NCBI GenBank assembly: GCA_944474755.1
Contig: OX104125.1
Coordinates: 47,519,288-47,583,287, forward strand
Direction: 5' to 3'
Origin: Limnoperna fortunei
Taxonomy: Eukaryota; Mollusca; Bivalvia; Mytilida; Modiolidae
DNA length: 64,000 nucleotides
Positions 37,901-53,700 of this stretch are shown here, piece after piece. The notes under the pieces are model-generated. The model was not told where the DNA came from, searched no databases, and was given only the letters and a program-made list of their open reading frames with translations. Both the position numbers and the translations under genes were made by a program. Within the stretch, counting starts at the first letter, position 1; each line of letters opens with the position of its first letter.

Positions 37901-40900
37901 GACAAGTATCATCGTGTTGTGGCTTTATCATAAAGAAAAGTATCATCGTGTTGTGGCTTTATTATAACAAAAAGTATCATCGTGTTGTGGCTTTATCATA
38001 AAGAGAAGTATCATCATGTTGTGGCTTTATCATAACGACAAGTATCATCGTGTTGTGGTTTTATCATAAAGACAAGTATCATCGTGGATTGGTTTTATCA
38101 TAAAGACGAGTATCACCATGTTGTGGCTTTATCATAAAGACAAGTATCACCATGTTGTGGCTTTATCATCAAGACAAGTATCATCATGTTGTGGCTTTAT
38201 CATCAAGACAAGTATCATCATGTTGTGGCTTTATCATAAAGACAAATATCATCATGTTGTGGCTTTATCATCAAGACAAGTATCATCGTGTTGTGGTTTT
38301 ATCATAAAGACAAGTATCATCGTGCTGTGGATTTATTATAACGACAAGTATCATCGTGTTGTGGCTTTATCATAAAGACAAGTATCATCGTGTTGTGGTT
38401 TATCATCAAGACAAGTATCATCGTGTTGTGGTTTTATCATAAAGACGAGTATCACCATGTTGTGGCTTTATCATAAAGACAAGTATCACCACGTTGTGGC
38501 TTTATCATCAAGACAAGTATCATCATGTTGTGGCTTTATCATCAAGACAAGTATCATCGTGTTGTGGCTTTATCATAAAGACAAGTATCATCGTGTTGTG
38601 GCTTTATCATCAAGACAAGTATCATCGTGTTGTAGTTTTATCATAAAGACGAGTATCACCATGTTGTGGCTTTATCATAAAGACAAGTATCACCATGTTG
38701 TGGCTTTGTCATCAAGACAAGTATCATCATGTTGTGGCTTTATCATCAAGACAAGTATCATCATGTTGTGGCTTTATCATAAAGACAAGTATCATCATGT
38801 TGTGGCTTTATCATAAAGACGAGTATCATCATGTTGTGGTTTTATCATAAAGACAAGTATCATCGTGTTGTGGTTTTATCATAAAGACAAGTATCACCAT
38901 GTTGTGGCTTTATCATAAAGACAAGTATCACCATGTTGTGGCTTTATCATCAAGACAAGTATCATCATGTTGTGGCTTTATCATCAATACAAGTATCATC
39001 ATGTTGTGGCTTTATCATAAAGACAAGTATCATAATGTTGTGGCTTTATCATCAAGACAAGTATCATCATGTTGTGGCTTTATCATCAAGACAAGTATCA
39101 TCGTGTTGTGGTTATCATAAAGACAAGTATCATCATGTTGTGGCTTTATCATCAAGATAAGTATCATCGTCTTGTGGTTTTATCATAAAGACAAGTATCA
39201 TCGTGCTGTGGCTTTATCATAAAGACAAGTATCATCGTGTTGTGGCTTTATTATAACGACAAGTATCATCGTGTTGTGGCTTTATCATAAAGACAAGTAT
39301 CATCGTGTTGTGGCTTTATCATCAAGACAAGTATCATCGTGTTGTGGTTTTATCATAAAGACAAGTATCATCATGTTGTGGTTTTATCATAAAGACAAGT
39401 ATCATCGTGCTGTGGCTTTATCATAAAGACAAGTATCATCGTGTTGTGGCTTTATTATAACGACAAGTATCATCGTGTTGTGGCTTTATCATAAAGACAA
39501 GTATCATCGTGTTGTGGCTTTATCATCAAGACAAGTATCATCGTGTTGTTGTTTTATCATAAAGACAAGTATCATCGTGCTGTGGCTTTATCATAACGAC
39601 AAGTATCATCGTGTTGTGGCTTTATCATAAAGACAAGTATCATCATGTTGTGGCTTTATCATAAAGAAAAGTATCATCGTGTTGTGGCTTTATTATAACA
39701 AAAAGTATCATCGTGTTGTGGCTTTATCATAAAGAGAAGTATCATCATGTTGTGGCATTATCATAAAGACAAGTATCATCGTGCTGTGGCTTTATCATGA
39801 AGACAAGAATCATCATGTAGTGGTTTTATCATAAAGACAAGTATCATCGTGTTGTGGTTTTATCATAAAGACGAGTATCACCATGTTGTGGCTTTATCAT
39901 CAAGACAAGTATCACCATGTTGTGGCTTTATCATCAAGACAAGTATCATCATGTTGTGGCTTTATCATCAAGACAAGTATCATCGTGTTGTGGCTTTATC
40001 ATAAAGACAAGTATCATCATGTTGTGGCTTTATCATCAAGACAAGTGTCATCGTGTTGTGGTTTTATCATAAAGACAAGTATTATCGTGCTTTGGCTTTA
40101 TCATAACGACAAGTATCATCGTGTTGTGGCTTTGTCATAAAGACAAGTATCATCGTGTTGTGGCTTTATCATAACGAAAAGTATCATCGTGTTGTGGCTT
40201 TATTATAACTAAAAGTATCATCGTGTTGTGGCATTATCATAAAGACAAGTATCATCGTGTTGTGGCTTTATTATAACGACAAGTATCATCGTGTTGTGGC
40301 TTTATCATAAAGACAAGTATCATCGTGTTGTGGCTTTATCATCAAGACAAGTATCATCGTGTTGTGGCTTTATCATAAAGACAAGTATCATCGTGTTGTG
40401 GCTTTATCATCAAGACAAGTATCATCGTGTTGTGGTTTTATCATAAAGACAAGTATCATCGTGTTGTGGTTTGATCATAAAGACAAGAATCATCATGTTG
40501 TGGTTTTATCATAAAGACAAGTATCATCGTGTTGTGGTTTTATCATAAAGACAAGTATCATCGTGTTGTGGCTTTATCATAAAGACAAGTATCATCGTGT
40601 TGTGACTTTATCATAAAGACAAGTATCATCATGTTGTGGCTTTATCATAAAGACAAGTATCATCGTGTTGTGGCTTTATAATAAAGACAAGTATCGTCGT
40701 GTTGTGGCTTTATCATAAGGACAAGTATCATCATGTTGTGGCTTTATAATAAAGACAAGTATCATCGTGTTGTGGCTTTATCATAAAGACAAGTGTCGTC
40801 ATGTTGTGGCTTTATAATAAAGACAAGTATCGTCTTGTTGTGGCTTTATAATAAAGACAAGTGTCATCGTGTTGTGGATTTATCATAAAGACAAGTATCA

Positions 40901-43700
40901 TCGTGTTGTGGCTTTACCATAAAGACAAGTATCATCGTGTTGTGGCTTTATCATAAAGACAAGTATCATCGTGTTGTGGCTTTAACAAAAAGACAAGTAT
41001 CATCGTGTTGTGGTTTTATCATAAAGACAAGTATCATCATGTTGTGGCTTTATCATAAAGACAAGTATCATCATGCTGTGGCTTTATCATAAAGACAAGT
41101 ATCATCGTGTTGTGGCTTTACCATAAAGGCAAGTATCATCGTGTTGTGGCTTTATCATAAAGACAAGTATCATCGTGTTCTGGCTTTATCATAAAGACAA
41201 GTGTCGTCATGTTGTGGCTTTATCATAAAGACAAGTATCATCGTGTTGTGGCTTTATCATAAAGACAAGTGTCATCGTGTTGTGGCTTTATCATAAAGAC
41301 AAGTATCATCGTGTTGTGGCTTTATCATAAAGACAAGTATCATCATGTTTTGGCTTTACCATAAAGACAAGTATCATCATGTTGTGGCTTTATCATAAAG
41401 ACAAGTATCATCGTGTTGTGGCTTTATCATAAAGACAAGTGTCGTCATGTTGTGGCTTTATAATAAAGACAAGTATCATCGTGTTGTGGCTTTATCATAA
41501 AGACAAGTGTCATCGTGTTGTGGCTTTATCATAAAGACAAGTATCATCGTGTTGTGGCTTTATCATAAAGACAAGTATCATCATGTTCTGGCTTTATAAT
41601 AAAAACAAGTATCGTCGTGTTGTGGCTTCATTATAAAGACAAGTATCATCGTGTTGTGGCTTTATCATAAAGACAAGTATCATCGTGTTGTGGCTTTATC
41701 ATAAAGACAAGTATCGTCGTGTTGTGGCTTTATTATAAAGACAAGTATCATCGTGTTGTGTCTTTATCATAAAGACAAGTATCATCATGCTGGGGCTTCA
41801 TCATCAAGACAAGTATCATCGTGTTGTGGCTTTATCATAAAGACAAGTATCATCATGCTGTGGCTTTATCATCAAGACAAGTATCATCGTGTTGTGGCTT
41901 TATCATAAAGACTAGTATCATCGTGTTGTGGCTTTATCATAAAGACAAGTATCATCGTGTTGTGGTTATATCATAAAGACAAGTATCATCGTGTTGTGGC
42001 TTTATCATAAAGACAAGTATCATCGTGTTGTGGTTTTATCATAAAGACGAGTATCAACATGTTGTGGCTTTATCATAAAGACAAGTATCACCATGTTGTG
42101 GCTTTATCATCAAGACAAGTATCATCATGTTGTGGCTTTATCATCAAGACAAGTATCATCGTGCTGTGGCTTTATCATAAAGACAAGTATCATCGTGTTG
42201 TGGCTTTATTATAACGACAAGTATCATCGTGTTGTGGCTTTATCATAAAGACAAGTATCATCGTGTTGTGGCTTTATCATCAAGACAAGTATCATCGTGT
42301 TGTGGTTTTATCATAAAGACAAGTATCATCGTGCTGTGGCTTTATCATAACGACAAGTATCATCGTGTTGTGGCTTTATCATAAAGACGAGTATCATCGT
42401 GTTGTGGCTTTATCATAAAGAAAAGTATCATCGTGTTGTGGCTTTATTATAACTAAAAGTATCATCGTGTTGTGCCTTTATCATAAGAGAAGTATCATCA
42501 TGTTGTGGCTTTATCATAAAGACAAGTATCATCGTGCTGTGGCTTTATCATAAAGACAAGTATCATCGTGTTGTGGTTTTATCATAAAGACAAGAATCAT
42601 CATGTTGTGGTTTTATCATAAAGACAAGTATCATCGTGTTGTGGTTTTATCATAAAGACGAGTATCACCATGTTGTGGCTTTATTATAACTAAAAGTATC
42701 ATCATGTTGTGGCTTTATCATAAAGACAAGTATCATCGTGTTGTGGTTTTATCATAAAGACAAGTATCATCGTGTTGTGGCTTTATCATAAAGACAAGTA
42801 TCATCGTGTTGTGACTTTATCATAAAGACAAGTATCATCATGTTGTGGCTTTATCATAAAGACAAGTATCATCGTGTTGTGGCTTTATAATAAAGACAAG
42901 TATCGTCGTGTTGTGGCTTTATCATAAAGACAAGTATCATCATGTATTGGCTTTATAATAAAGACAAGTATCATCGTGTTGTGGCTTTATCATAAAGACA
43001 AGTGTCGTCATGTTGTGGCTTTATAATAAAGACAAGTATCGTCTTGTTGTGGCTTTATAATAAAGACAAGTGTCATCGTGTTGTGGATTTATCATAAAGA
43101 CAAGTATCATCGTTTTGTGGCTTTACCATAAAGACAAGTATCATCGTGTTGTGGCTTTATCATAAAGGCAAGTATCATCGTGTTGTGGCTTTATCAAAAA
43201 GACAAGTATCATCGTGTTGTGGTTTTATCATAAAGACAAGTATCATCATGTTGTGGCTTTATCATAAAGACAAGTATCATCATGCTGTGGCTTTATCATA
43301 AAGACAAGTATCATCGTGTTGTGGCTTTACCATAAAGGCAAGTATCATCGTGTTGTGGCTTTATCATAAAGACAAGTATCATCGTGTTGTGGCTTTATCA
43401 TAAAGACAAGTGTCGTCATGTTGTGGCTTTATCATAAAGACAAGTATCATCGTGTTGTGGTTTTATCATAAAGACAAGTGTCATCGTGTTGTGGCTTTAT
43501 CATAAAGACAAGTATCATCGTGTTGTGGCTTTATCATAAAGAGAAGTATCATCATGTTTTGGCTTTACCATAAAGACAAGTATCATCATGTTGTGGCTTT
43601 ATCATAAAGACAAGTATCATCGTGTTGTGGCTTTATCATGAAGACAAGTGTCGTCATGTTGTGGCTTTATAATAAAGACAAGTATCATCGTGTTGTGGCT
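34988..43700 (+). repeat. Mosaic satellite segment
   Basis: 35236 and following begins as a copy of 65 and following (offset 35,171). 36050-36271 matches 25394-25615 (offset 10,656) and includes a second empty copy of the insertion target at 36,174. The EcoRV variant is at 36704 and the clustered variant ATGTCGTTGTCG near 36,554. From about 40.5 kb the CTTTATAATAAAG / GTATCGTCTTG module appears near 40,800 and again near 43,010; it returns in each later higher-order unit. No gene is present. Confidence 0.75.
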
Positions 43701-43715
43701 TTATCATAAAGACAA

Positions 43716-46700
43716 GTGTCATCGTGTTGTGGCTTTATCATAAAGACAAGTATCATCGTGTTGTGGCTTTATCATCAAGACAAGTATCATCGTGTTGTGG
43801 CTTTATCATCAAGACAAGTATCATCGTGTTGTGGTTTTATCATAAAGACGAGTATCACCATGTTGTGGCTTTATCATAAAGACAAGTATCACCATGTTGT
43901 GGCTTTATCATCAAGACAAGTATCATCATGTTGTGGCTTTATCATCAAGACAAATATCATCATGTTGTGGTTTTATCATAAAGACGAGTATCACCATGTT
44001 GTGGCTTTATCATAAAGACAAGTATCACCATGTTGTGGCTTTATCATCAAGACAAGTATCATCATGTTGTGGCTTTATCATCAAGACAAGTATCATCATG
44101 TTGTGGCTTTATGATAAAGACAAGTATCATCATGTTGTGGTTTTATCATAAAGACAAGTATCATCGTGTTGTGGTTTTATCATAAAGACGAGTATCACCA
44201 TGTTGTGGCTTTATCATAAAGACAAGTATCATCATGTTGTGGCTTTATTATCAAGACAAGTATCATCATGTTGTGGCTTTATCATCAAGACAAGTATCAT
44301 CGTGTTGTGGTTATCATAAAGACAAGTATCATCGTGTTGTGGCTTTATCATCAAGACAAGTATCATCGTGTTGTGGTTTTATCATAAAGACAAGTATCAT
44401 CGTGTTGTGGTTGTCATAAAGACAAGTATCATCGTGTTGTGGCTTTATCATCAAGACAAGTATCATCGTGTTGTGTGGTTTTATCATAAAGACGAGTATC
44501 ACCATGTTGTGGCTTTATCATAAAGACAAGTATCACCATGTTGTGGCTTTATCATCAAGACAAGTATCATCATGTTGTGGCTTTATCATCAAGACAAGTA
44601 TCATCATGTTGTGTTTTTATCATAAAGACAAGTATCATCATGTTGTGGCTTTATCATCAAGACAAGTATCATCGTGTTGTGGTTTTATCATAAAGACAAG
44701 TATCATCATGTTGTGGTTTTATCATAAAGACAAGTATCATCGTGTTGTGGCTTTATCATAAAGATAAGTATCATCGTGTTGTGGCTTTATTATAACGACA
44801 AGTATCATCGTGTTGTGGCTTTATCATAAAGACAAGTATCATCGTGCTGTGGCTTTATCATCAAGACAAGTATCATCGTGTTGTGGTTTTATCATAAAGA
44901 CAAGTATCATCGTGTTGCGGCTTTATCATAAAGACGAGTATCACCATGTTGTGGCTTTATCATAAAGACAAGTATCACCATGTTGTGGCTTTATCATCAA
45001 GACAAGTATCATCATGTTGTGGCTTTATCATCAAGACAAATATCATCATGTTGTGGTTTTATCATAAAGACGAGTATCACCATGTTGTGGCTTTATCATA
45101 AAGACAAGTATCACCATGTTGTGGCTTTATCATCAAGACAAGTATCATCATGTTGTGGCTTTATCATCAAGACAAGTATCATCATGTTGTGGCTTTATGA
45201 TAAAGACAAGTATCATCATGTTGTGGCTTTATCATAAAGACGAGTATCATCGTGTTGTGGTTTTATCATAAAGACGAGTATCACCATGTTGTGGCTTTAT
45301 CATAAAGACAAGTATATTCATGTTGTGGCTTTATCATCAAGACAAGTATCATCATGTTGTGGCTTTATCATCAAGACAAGTATCATCGTGTTGTGGTTAT
45401 CATAAAGACAAGTATCATCGTGTTGTGGCTTTATCATCAAGACAAGTATCATCGTGTTGTGGTTTTATCATAAAGACAAGTATCATCGTGTTGTGGTTAT
45501 CATAAAGACAAGTGTCATCGTGTTGTGGCTTTATCATCAAGACAAGTATCATCGTGTTGTGGTTTTATCATAAAGACGAGTATCACCATGTTGTGGCTTT
45601 ATCATAAAGACAAGTATCACCATGTTGTGGCTTTATCTTCAAGACAAGTATCATCATGTTGTGGCTTTATCATCAAGACAAGTATCATCATGTTGTGGCT
45701 TTATCATCAAGACAAGTATCATCATGTTGTGGCTTTATCATAAAGACAAGTATCATCATGTTGTGGCTTTATCATCAAGACAAGTATCATCGTGTTGTGG
45801 TTTTATCATAAAGACAAGTATCATCATGTTGTGGTTTTATCATAAAGACAAGTATCATCGTGTTGTGGCTTTATCATAAAGACAAGTATCATCGTGTTGT
45901 GGCTTTATTATAACGACAAGTATCATCGTGTTGTGGCTTTATCATAAAGACAAGTATCATCGTGCTGTGGCTTTATCATCAAGACAAGTATCATCGTGTT
46001 GTGGTTTTATCATAAAGACAAGTATCATCGTGCTGTGGCTTTATCATAACGACAAGTATCATCGTGTTGTGGCTTTATCATAAAGACAAGTATCACCGTG
46101 TTGTGGTTTTATCATAAAGACGAGTATCACCATGTTGTGGCTTTATCATAAAGACAAGTATCATCATGTTGTGGCTTTATTATCAAGACAAGTATCATCA
46201 TGTTGTGGCTTTATCATCAAGACAAGTATCATCGTGTTGTGGTTATCATAAAGACAAGTATCATCGTGTTGTGGCTTTATCATCAAGACAAGTATCATCG
46301 TGTTGTGGTTTTATCATAAAGACAAGTATCATCGTGTTGTGGTTGTCATAAAGACAAGTATCATCGTGTTGTGGCTTTATCATCAAGACAAGTATCATCG
46401 TGTTGTGTGGTTTTATCATAAAGACGAGTATCACCATGTTGTGGCTTTATCATAAAGACAAGTATCACCATGTTGTGGCTTTATCATCAAGACAAGTATC
46501 ATCATGTTGTGGCTTTATCATCAAGACAAGTATCATCATGTTGTGTTTTTATCATAAAGACAAGTATCATCATGTTGTAGCTTTATCATCAAGACAAGTA
46601 TCATCGTGTTGTGGTTTTATTATAAAGACAAGTATCATCATGTTGTGGTTTTATCATAAAGACAAGTATCATCGTGTTGTGGCTTTATCATAAAGACAAG

Positions 46701-49700
46701 TATCATCGTGTTGTGGCTTTATTATAACGACAAGTATCATCGTGTTGTGACTTTATCATAAAGACAAGTATCATCGTGCTGTGGCTTTATCATCAAGACA
46801 AGTATCATCGTGTTGTGGTTTTATCATAAAGACAAGTATCATCGTGTTGCGGCTTTATCATAAAGACGAGTATCACCATGTTGTGGCTTTATCATAAAGA
46901 CAAGTATCACCATGTTGTGGCTTTATCATCAAGACAAGTATCATCATGTTGTGGCTTTATCATCAAGACAAATATCATCATGTTGTGGTTTTATCATAAA
47001 GACGAGTATCACCATGTTGTGGCTTTATCATAAAGACAAGTATCACCATGTTGTGGCTTTATCATCAAGACAAGTATCATCATGTTGTGGCTTTATCATC
47101 AAGACAAGTATCATCATGTTGTGGCTTTATGATAAAGACAAGTATCATCATGTTGTGGCTTTATCATAAAGACGAGTATCATCGTGTTGTGGTTTTATCA
47201 TAAAGACGAGTATCACCATGTTGTGGCTTTATCATAAAGACAAGTATATTCATGTTGTGGCTTTATCATCAAGACAAGTATCATCATGTTGTGGCTTTAT
47301 CATCAAGACAAGTATCATCGTGTTGTGGTTATCATAAAGACAAGTATCATCGTGTTGTGGCTTTATCATCAAGACAAGTATCATCGTGTTGTGGTTTTAT
47401 CATAAAGACAAGTATCATCGTGTTGTGGTTATCATAAAGACAAGTATCATCGTGTTGTGGCTTTATCATCAAGACAAGTATCATCGTGTTTTGGTTTTAT
47501 CATAAAGACGAGTATCACCATGTTGTGGCTTTATCATAAAGACAAGTATCACCATGTTGTGGCTTTATCTTCAAGACAAGTATCATCATGTTGTGGCTTT
47601 ATCATCAAGACAAGTATCATCATGTTGTGGCTTTATCATAAAGACAAGTATCATCATGTTGTGGCTTTATCATCTAGACAAGTATCATCGTGTTGTGGTT
47701 TCATCATAAAGACAAGTATCATCATGTTGTGGCTTTATCATAAAGACAAGTATCATCGTGTTGTGGCTTTATAATAAAGACAAGTATCGTCGTGTTGTGG
47801 CTTTATCATAAAGACAAGTATCATCATGTTGTGGCTTTATAATAAAGACAAGTATCATCGTGTTGTGGCTTTATCATAAAGACAAGTGTCGTCATGTTGT
47901 GGCTTTATAATAAAGACAAGTATCGTCTTGTTGTGGCTTTATAATAAAGACAAGTGTCATCGTGTTGTGGATTTATCATAAAGACAAGTATCATCGTTTT
48001 GTGGCTTTACCATAAAGACAAGTATCATCGTGTTGTGGCTTTATCATAAAGGCAAGTATCATCGTGTTGTGGCTTTATCAAAAAGACAAGTATCATCGTG
48101 TTGTGGTTTTATCATAAAGACAAGTATCATCATGTTGTGGCTTTATCATAAAGACAAGTATCATCATGCTGTGGCTTTATCATAAAGACAAGTATCATCG
48201 TGTTGTGGCTTTACCATAAAGGCAAGTATCATCGTGTTGTGGCTTTATCATAAAGACAAGTATCATCGTGTTGTGGCTTTATCATAAAGACAAGTGTCGT
48301 CATGTTGTGGCTTTATCATAAAGACAAGTATCATCGTGTTGTGGTTTTATCATAAAGACAAGTGTCATCGTGTTGTGGCTTTATCATAAAGACAAGTATC
48401 ATCGTGTTGTGGCTTTATCATAAAGAGAAGTATCATCATGTTTTGGCTTTACCATAAAGACAAGTATCATCATGTTGTGGCTTTATCATAAAGACAAGTA
48501 TCATCGTGTTGTGGCTTTATCATGAAGACAAGTGTCGTCATGTTGTGGCTTTATAATAAAGACAAGTATCATCGTGTTGTGGCTTTATCATAAAGACAAG
48601 TGTCATCGTGTTGTGGCTTTATCATAAAGACAAGTATCATCGTGTTGTGGCTTTATCATAAAGACAAGTATCATCATGTTCTGGCTTTATAATAAAAACA
48701 AGTATCGTCGTGTTGTGGCTTCATTATAAAGACAAGTATCATCGTGTTGTGGCTTTATCATAAAGACAAGTATCATCGTGTTGTGGCTTTATCATAAAGA
48801 CAAGTATCGTCGTGTTGTGGCTTTATTATAAAGACAAGTATAATCGTGTTGTGGCTTTATCATAAAGACAAGTATCATCATGCTGTGGCTTTATCATCAA
48901 GACAAGTATCATCGTGTTGTGGCTTTATCATAAAGACAAGTATCATCATGCTGTGGCTTTATCATCAAGACAAGTATCATCGTGTTGTGGCTTTATCATA
49001 AAGACTAATATCATCGTGTTGTGGCTTTATAATAAAGACAAGTATCATCGTGTTGTGGTTATCATAAAGACAAGTATCATCGTGTTGTGGCTTTATCATC
49101 AAGACAAGTATCATCGTGTTGTGGTTTTATCATAAAGACGAGTATCACCATGTTGTGGCTTTATCATAAAGACAAGTATCACCATGTTGTGGCTTTATCA
49201 TCAAGACAAGTATCATCATGTTGTGGCTTTATCATCAAGACAAATATCATCATGTTGTGGTTTTATCATAAAGACGAGTATCACCATGTTGTGGCTTTAT
49301 CATAAAGACAAGTATCACCATGTTGTGGCTTTATCATCAAGACAAGTATCATCATGTTGTGGCTTTATCATCAAGACAAGTATCATCATGTTGTGGCTTT
49401 ATCATAAAGACAAGTATCATCATGTTGTGGTTTTATCATAAAGACAAGTATCATCGTGTTGTGGTTTTATCATAAAGACGAGTATCACCATGTTGTGGCT
49501 TTATCATAAAGACAAGTATCATCATGTTGTGGCTTTATTATCAAGACAAGTATCATCATGTTGTGGCTTTATCATCAAGACAAGTATCATCGTGTTGTGG
49601 TTATCATAAAGACAAGTATCATCGTGTTGTGGCTTTATCATCAAGACAAGTATCATCGTGTTGTGGTTTTATCATAAAGACAAGTATCATCGTGTTGTGG

Positions 49701-50795
49701 TTGTCATAAAGACAAGTATCATCGTGTTGTGGTTTTATCATCAAGACAAGTATCATCGTGTTGTGTGGTTTTATCATAAAGACGAGTATCACCATGTTGT
49801 GGCTTTATCATAAAGACAAGTATCACCATGTTGTGGCTTTATCATCAAGACAAGTATCATCATGTTGTGGCTTTATCATCAAGACAAGTATCATCATGTT
49901 GTGTTTTTATCATAAAGACAAGTATCATCATGTTGTGGCTTTATCATCAAGACAAGTATCATCGTGTTGTGGTTTTATCATAAAGACAAGTATCATCATG
50001 TTGTGGTTTTATCATAAAGACAAGTATCATCGTGTTGTGGCTTTATCATAAAGACAAGTATCATCGTGTTGTGGCTTTATCATAAAGACAAGTATCATCG
50101 TGTTGTGGCTTTATCATAAAGACAAGTATCATCGTGCTGTGGCTTTATCATCAAGACAAGTATCATCGTGTTGTGGTTTTATCATAAAGACAAGTATCAT
50201 CGTGTTGCGGCTTTATCATAAAGACGAGTATCACCATGTTGTGGCTTTATCATAAAGACAAGTATCACCATGTTGTGGCTTTATCATCAAGACAAGTATC
50301 ATCATGTTGTGGCTTTATCATCAAGACAAATATCATCATGTTGTGGTTTTATCATAAAGACGAGTATCACCATGTTGTGGCTTTATCATAAAGACAAGTA
50401 TCACCATGTTGTGGCTTTATCATCAAGACAAGTATCATCATGTTGTGGCTTTATCATCAAGACAAGTATCATCATGTTGTGGCATTATGATAAAGACAAG
50501 TATCATCATGTTGTGGCTTTATCATAAAGACGAGTATCATCGTGTTGTGGTTTTATCATAAATACGAGTATCACCATGTTGTGGCTTTATCATAAAGACA
50601 AGTATATTCATGTTGTGGCTTTATCATCAAGACAAGTATCATCATGTTGTGGCTTTATCATCAAGACAAGTATCATCGTGTTGTGGTTATCATAAAGACA
50701 AGTATCATCGTGTTGTGGCTTTATCATCAAGACAAGTATCATCGTGTTGTGGTTTTATCATAAAGACAAGTATCATCGTGTTGTGGTTATCATAA
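43716..50795 (+). repeat. Higher-order repeat with 1,932-bp and 3,358-bp offsets
   Basis: 44234-45505 is repeated at 46166-47437 (offset 1,932; 57 monomers less six bases) and 46166-47437 again at 49524-50795 (offset 3,358). The 36-bp monomer GTGTTGTGTGG appears once in each copy, near 44,471, 46,403 and 49,761, and the rare GTATATTCATG near 45,311, 47,243 and 50,601. The second spacing contains an extra module with CTTTATAATAAAG monomers (about 47.7-49.0 kb). The 32-bp GTGGTTATC monomers account for offsets falling short of multiples of 34. Confidence 0.82.
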
Positions 50796-53700
50796 AGACA
50801 AGTATCATCGTGTTGTGGCTTTATCATCAAGACAAGTATCATCGTGTTGTGGTTTTATCATAAAGACGAGTATCACCATGTTGTGGCTTTATCATAAAGA
50901 CAAGTATCACCATGTTGTGGCTTTATCTTCAAGACAAGTATCATCATGTTGTGGCTTTATCATCAAGACAAGTATCATCATGTTGTGGCTTTATCATAAA
51001 GACAAGTATCATCATGTTGTGGCTTTATCATCAAGACAAGTATCATCGTGTTGTGGTTTTATCATAAAGACAAGTATCATCATGTTGTGGTTTTATCATA
51101 AAGACAAGTATCATCGTGTTGTGGCTTTATCATAAAGACAAGTATCATCGTGTTGTGGCTTTATTATAACGACAAGTATCATCGTGTTGTGGCTTTATCA
51201 TAAAGACAAGTATCATCGTGCTGTGGCTTTATCATCAAGACAAGTATCATCGTGTTGTGGTTTTATCATAAAGACAAGTATCATCGTGCTGTGGCTTTAT
51301 CATAACGACAAGTATCATCGTGTTGTGGCTTTATCATAAAGACAAGAATCATCGTGTTGTGGCTTTATCATAAAGAAAAGTATCATCATGTTGTGGCTTT
51401 ATCATAAAGACGAGTATCATCATGTTGTGGTTTTATCATAAAGACAAGTATCATCGTGTTGTGGTTTTATCATAAAGACGAGTATCACCATGTTGTGGTT
51501 TTATCATAAAGACAAGAATCATCATGTTGTGGTTTTATCATAAAGACAAGTATCATCGTGTTGTGGTTTTATCATAAAGACGAGTATCACCATGTTGTGG
51601 CTTTATTATAACTAAAAGTATCATCATGTTGTAACTTTATCATAAAGACAAGTATCATCGTGTTGTGGCTTTATCATAAAGACAAGTATCATCGTGCTGT
51701 GGCTTTATCATAAAGACAAGTATCATCATGTTGTGGCTTTATCATAAAGACAAGTATCATCGTGTTGTGGTTTTATCATAAAGAAAAGTATCATCATGTT
51801 GTGGTTTTATCATAAAGACAATTATCATCGTGTTGTGGTTTTATCATCAAGACAAGTATCGTCGTGCTGTGGTTTTATCATAAAGACAAGTATCATCGAG
51901 TTGTGGTTTTATCATAAAGACAAGTATCATCGTGTTGTGGTTTTATCATAAAGACGAGTAGCACTATGTTGTGGCTTTATCATAAAGACAAGAATCACCA
52001 TGTTGTGGCTTTATCATCAAGACAAGTATCATCATGTTGTGGCTTTATCATAAAGACAAGTATCATCATGTTGTGGCTTTATCATCAAGACAGGTATCAT
52101 CGTGTTGTGGTTTTATCATAAAGACAAGTATCATGTCGTTGTCGCTTTATCATAAAGACAAGTATCATCGTGTTGTGGCTTTATCATCAAGACAAGTATC
52201 ATCATGTTGTGGCTTTATCATCAAGACAAGTATCATTATGTTGTGGTTTTATCATAAAGGTAAGTATCATCATGTTGTGGTTTTATCATAAAGACAAGTA
52301 TCATCGTGCTGTGGCTTTATCATAAAGACAAGTATCATCGTGTTGTGGCTTTATCATAAAGACAAGTATCATCGTGTTGTGGCTTTATCATAAAGACAAG
52401 TATCATCGTGTTGTGGCTTGATCATCAAGACAAGTATCATCGTGTTGTGGTTTTATCATAAAGACGAGTATCACCATGTTGTGGCTTTATCATTAAGACA
52501 AGTATCACCATGTTGTGGCTTTATCATCAAGACAAGTATCATCATGTTGTGGCTTTATCATCAAGACATGTATCATCGTGTTGTGGTTTTATCATAAAGA
52601 CGAGTATCACCATGTTGTGGCTTTATGATAAAGACAAGTATCACCATGTTGTGGCTTTATCATCAAGACAAGTATCATCGTGTTGTGGCTTTATCATCAA
52701 GACAAGTATCATCATGTTGTGGCTTTATCATAAAGACAAGTATCATCATGTTGTGGCTTTATCATCAAGACAAGTATCATCGTGTTGTGGTTTTATCATA
52801 AAGACAAGTATCATCATGTTGTGGTTTTATCATAAAGACAAGAATCATCGTGCTGTGGCTTTATCATAAAGACAAGTATCATCGTGTTGTGGCTTTATTA
52901 TAACGACAAGTATCATCGTGTTGTGGCTTTATCATAAAGACAAGTATCATCGTGTTGTGGCTTTATCATCAAGACAAGTATCATCGTGTTGTGGTTTTAT
53001 CATAAAGACAAGTATCATCGTGCTGTGGCTTTATCATAACGACAAGTATCATCGTGTTGTGGCTTTGTCATAAAGACAAGTATCATCGTGTTGTGGCTTT
53101 ATCATAAAGAAAAGTATCATCGTGTTGTGGCTTTATTATGACTAAAAGTATCATCGTGTTGTGGCATTATCATAAAGACAAGTATCATCGTGTTGTGGCT
53201 TTATTATAACGACAAGTATCATCGTGTTGTGGCTTTATCATAAAGACAAGTATCATCGTGTTGTGGCTTTATCATCAAGACAAGTATCATCGTGTTGTGG
53301 CTTTATCATAAAGACAAGTATCATCGTGTTGTGGCTTTATCATAAAGACAAGTATCATCGTGTTGTGGTTTTATCATAAAGACAAGTATCATCGTGTTGT
53401 GGTTTTATCATAAAGACAAGAATCATCATGTTGTGGTTTTATCATAAAGACAAGTATCATCGTGTTGTGGTTTTATCATAAAGACAAGTATCATCGTGTT
53501 GTGGCTTTATCATAAAGACAAGTATCATCGTGTTGTGACTTTATCATAAAGACAAGTATCATCATGTTGTGGCTTTATCATAAAGACAAGTATCATCGTG
53601 TTGTGGCTTTATAATAAAGACAAGTATCGTCGTGTTGTGGCTTCATCATAAAGACAAGTATCATCATGTTCTGGCTTTATAATAAAGACAAGTATCATCG

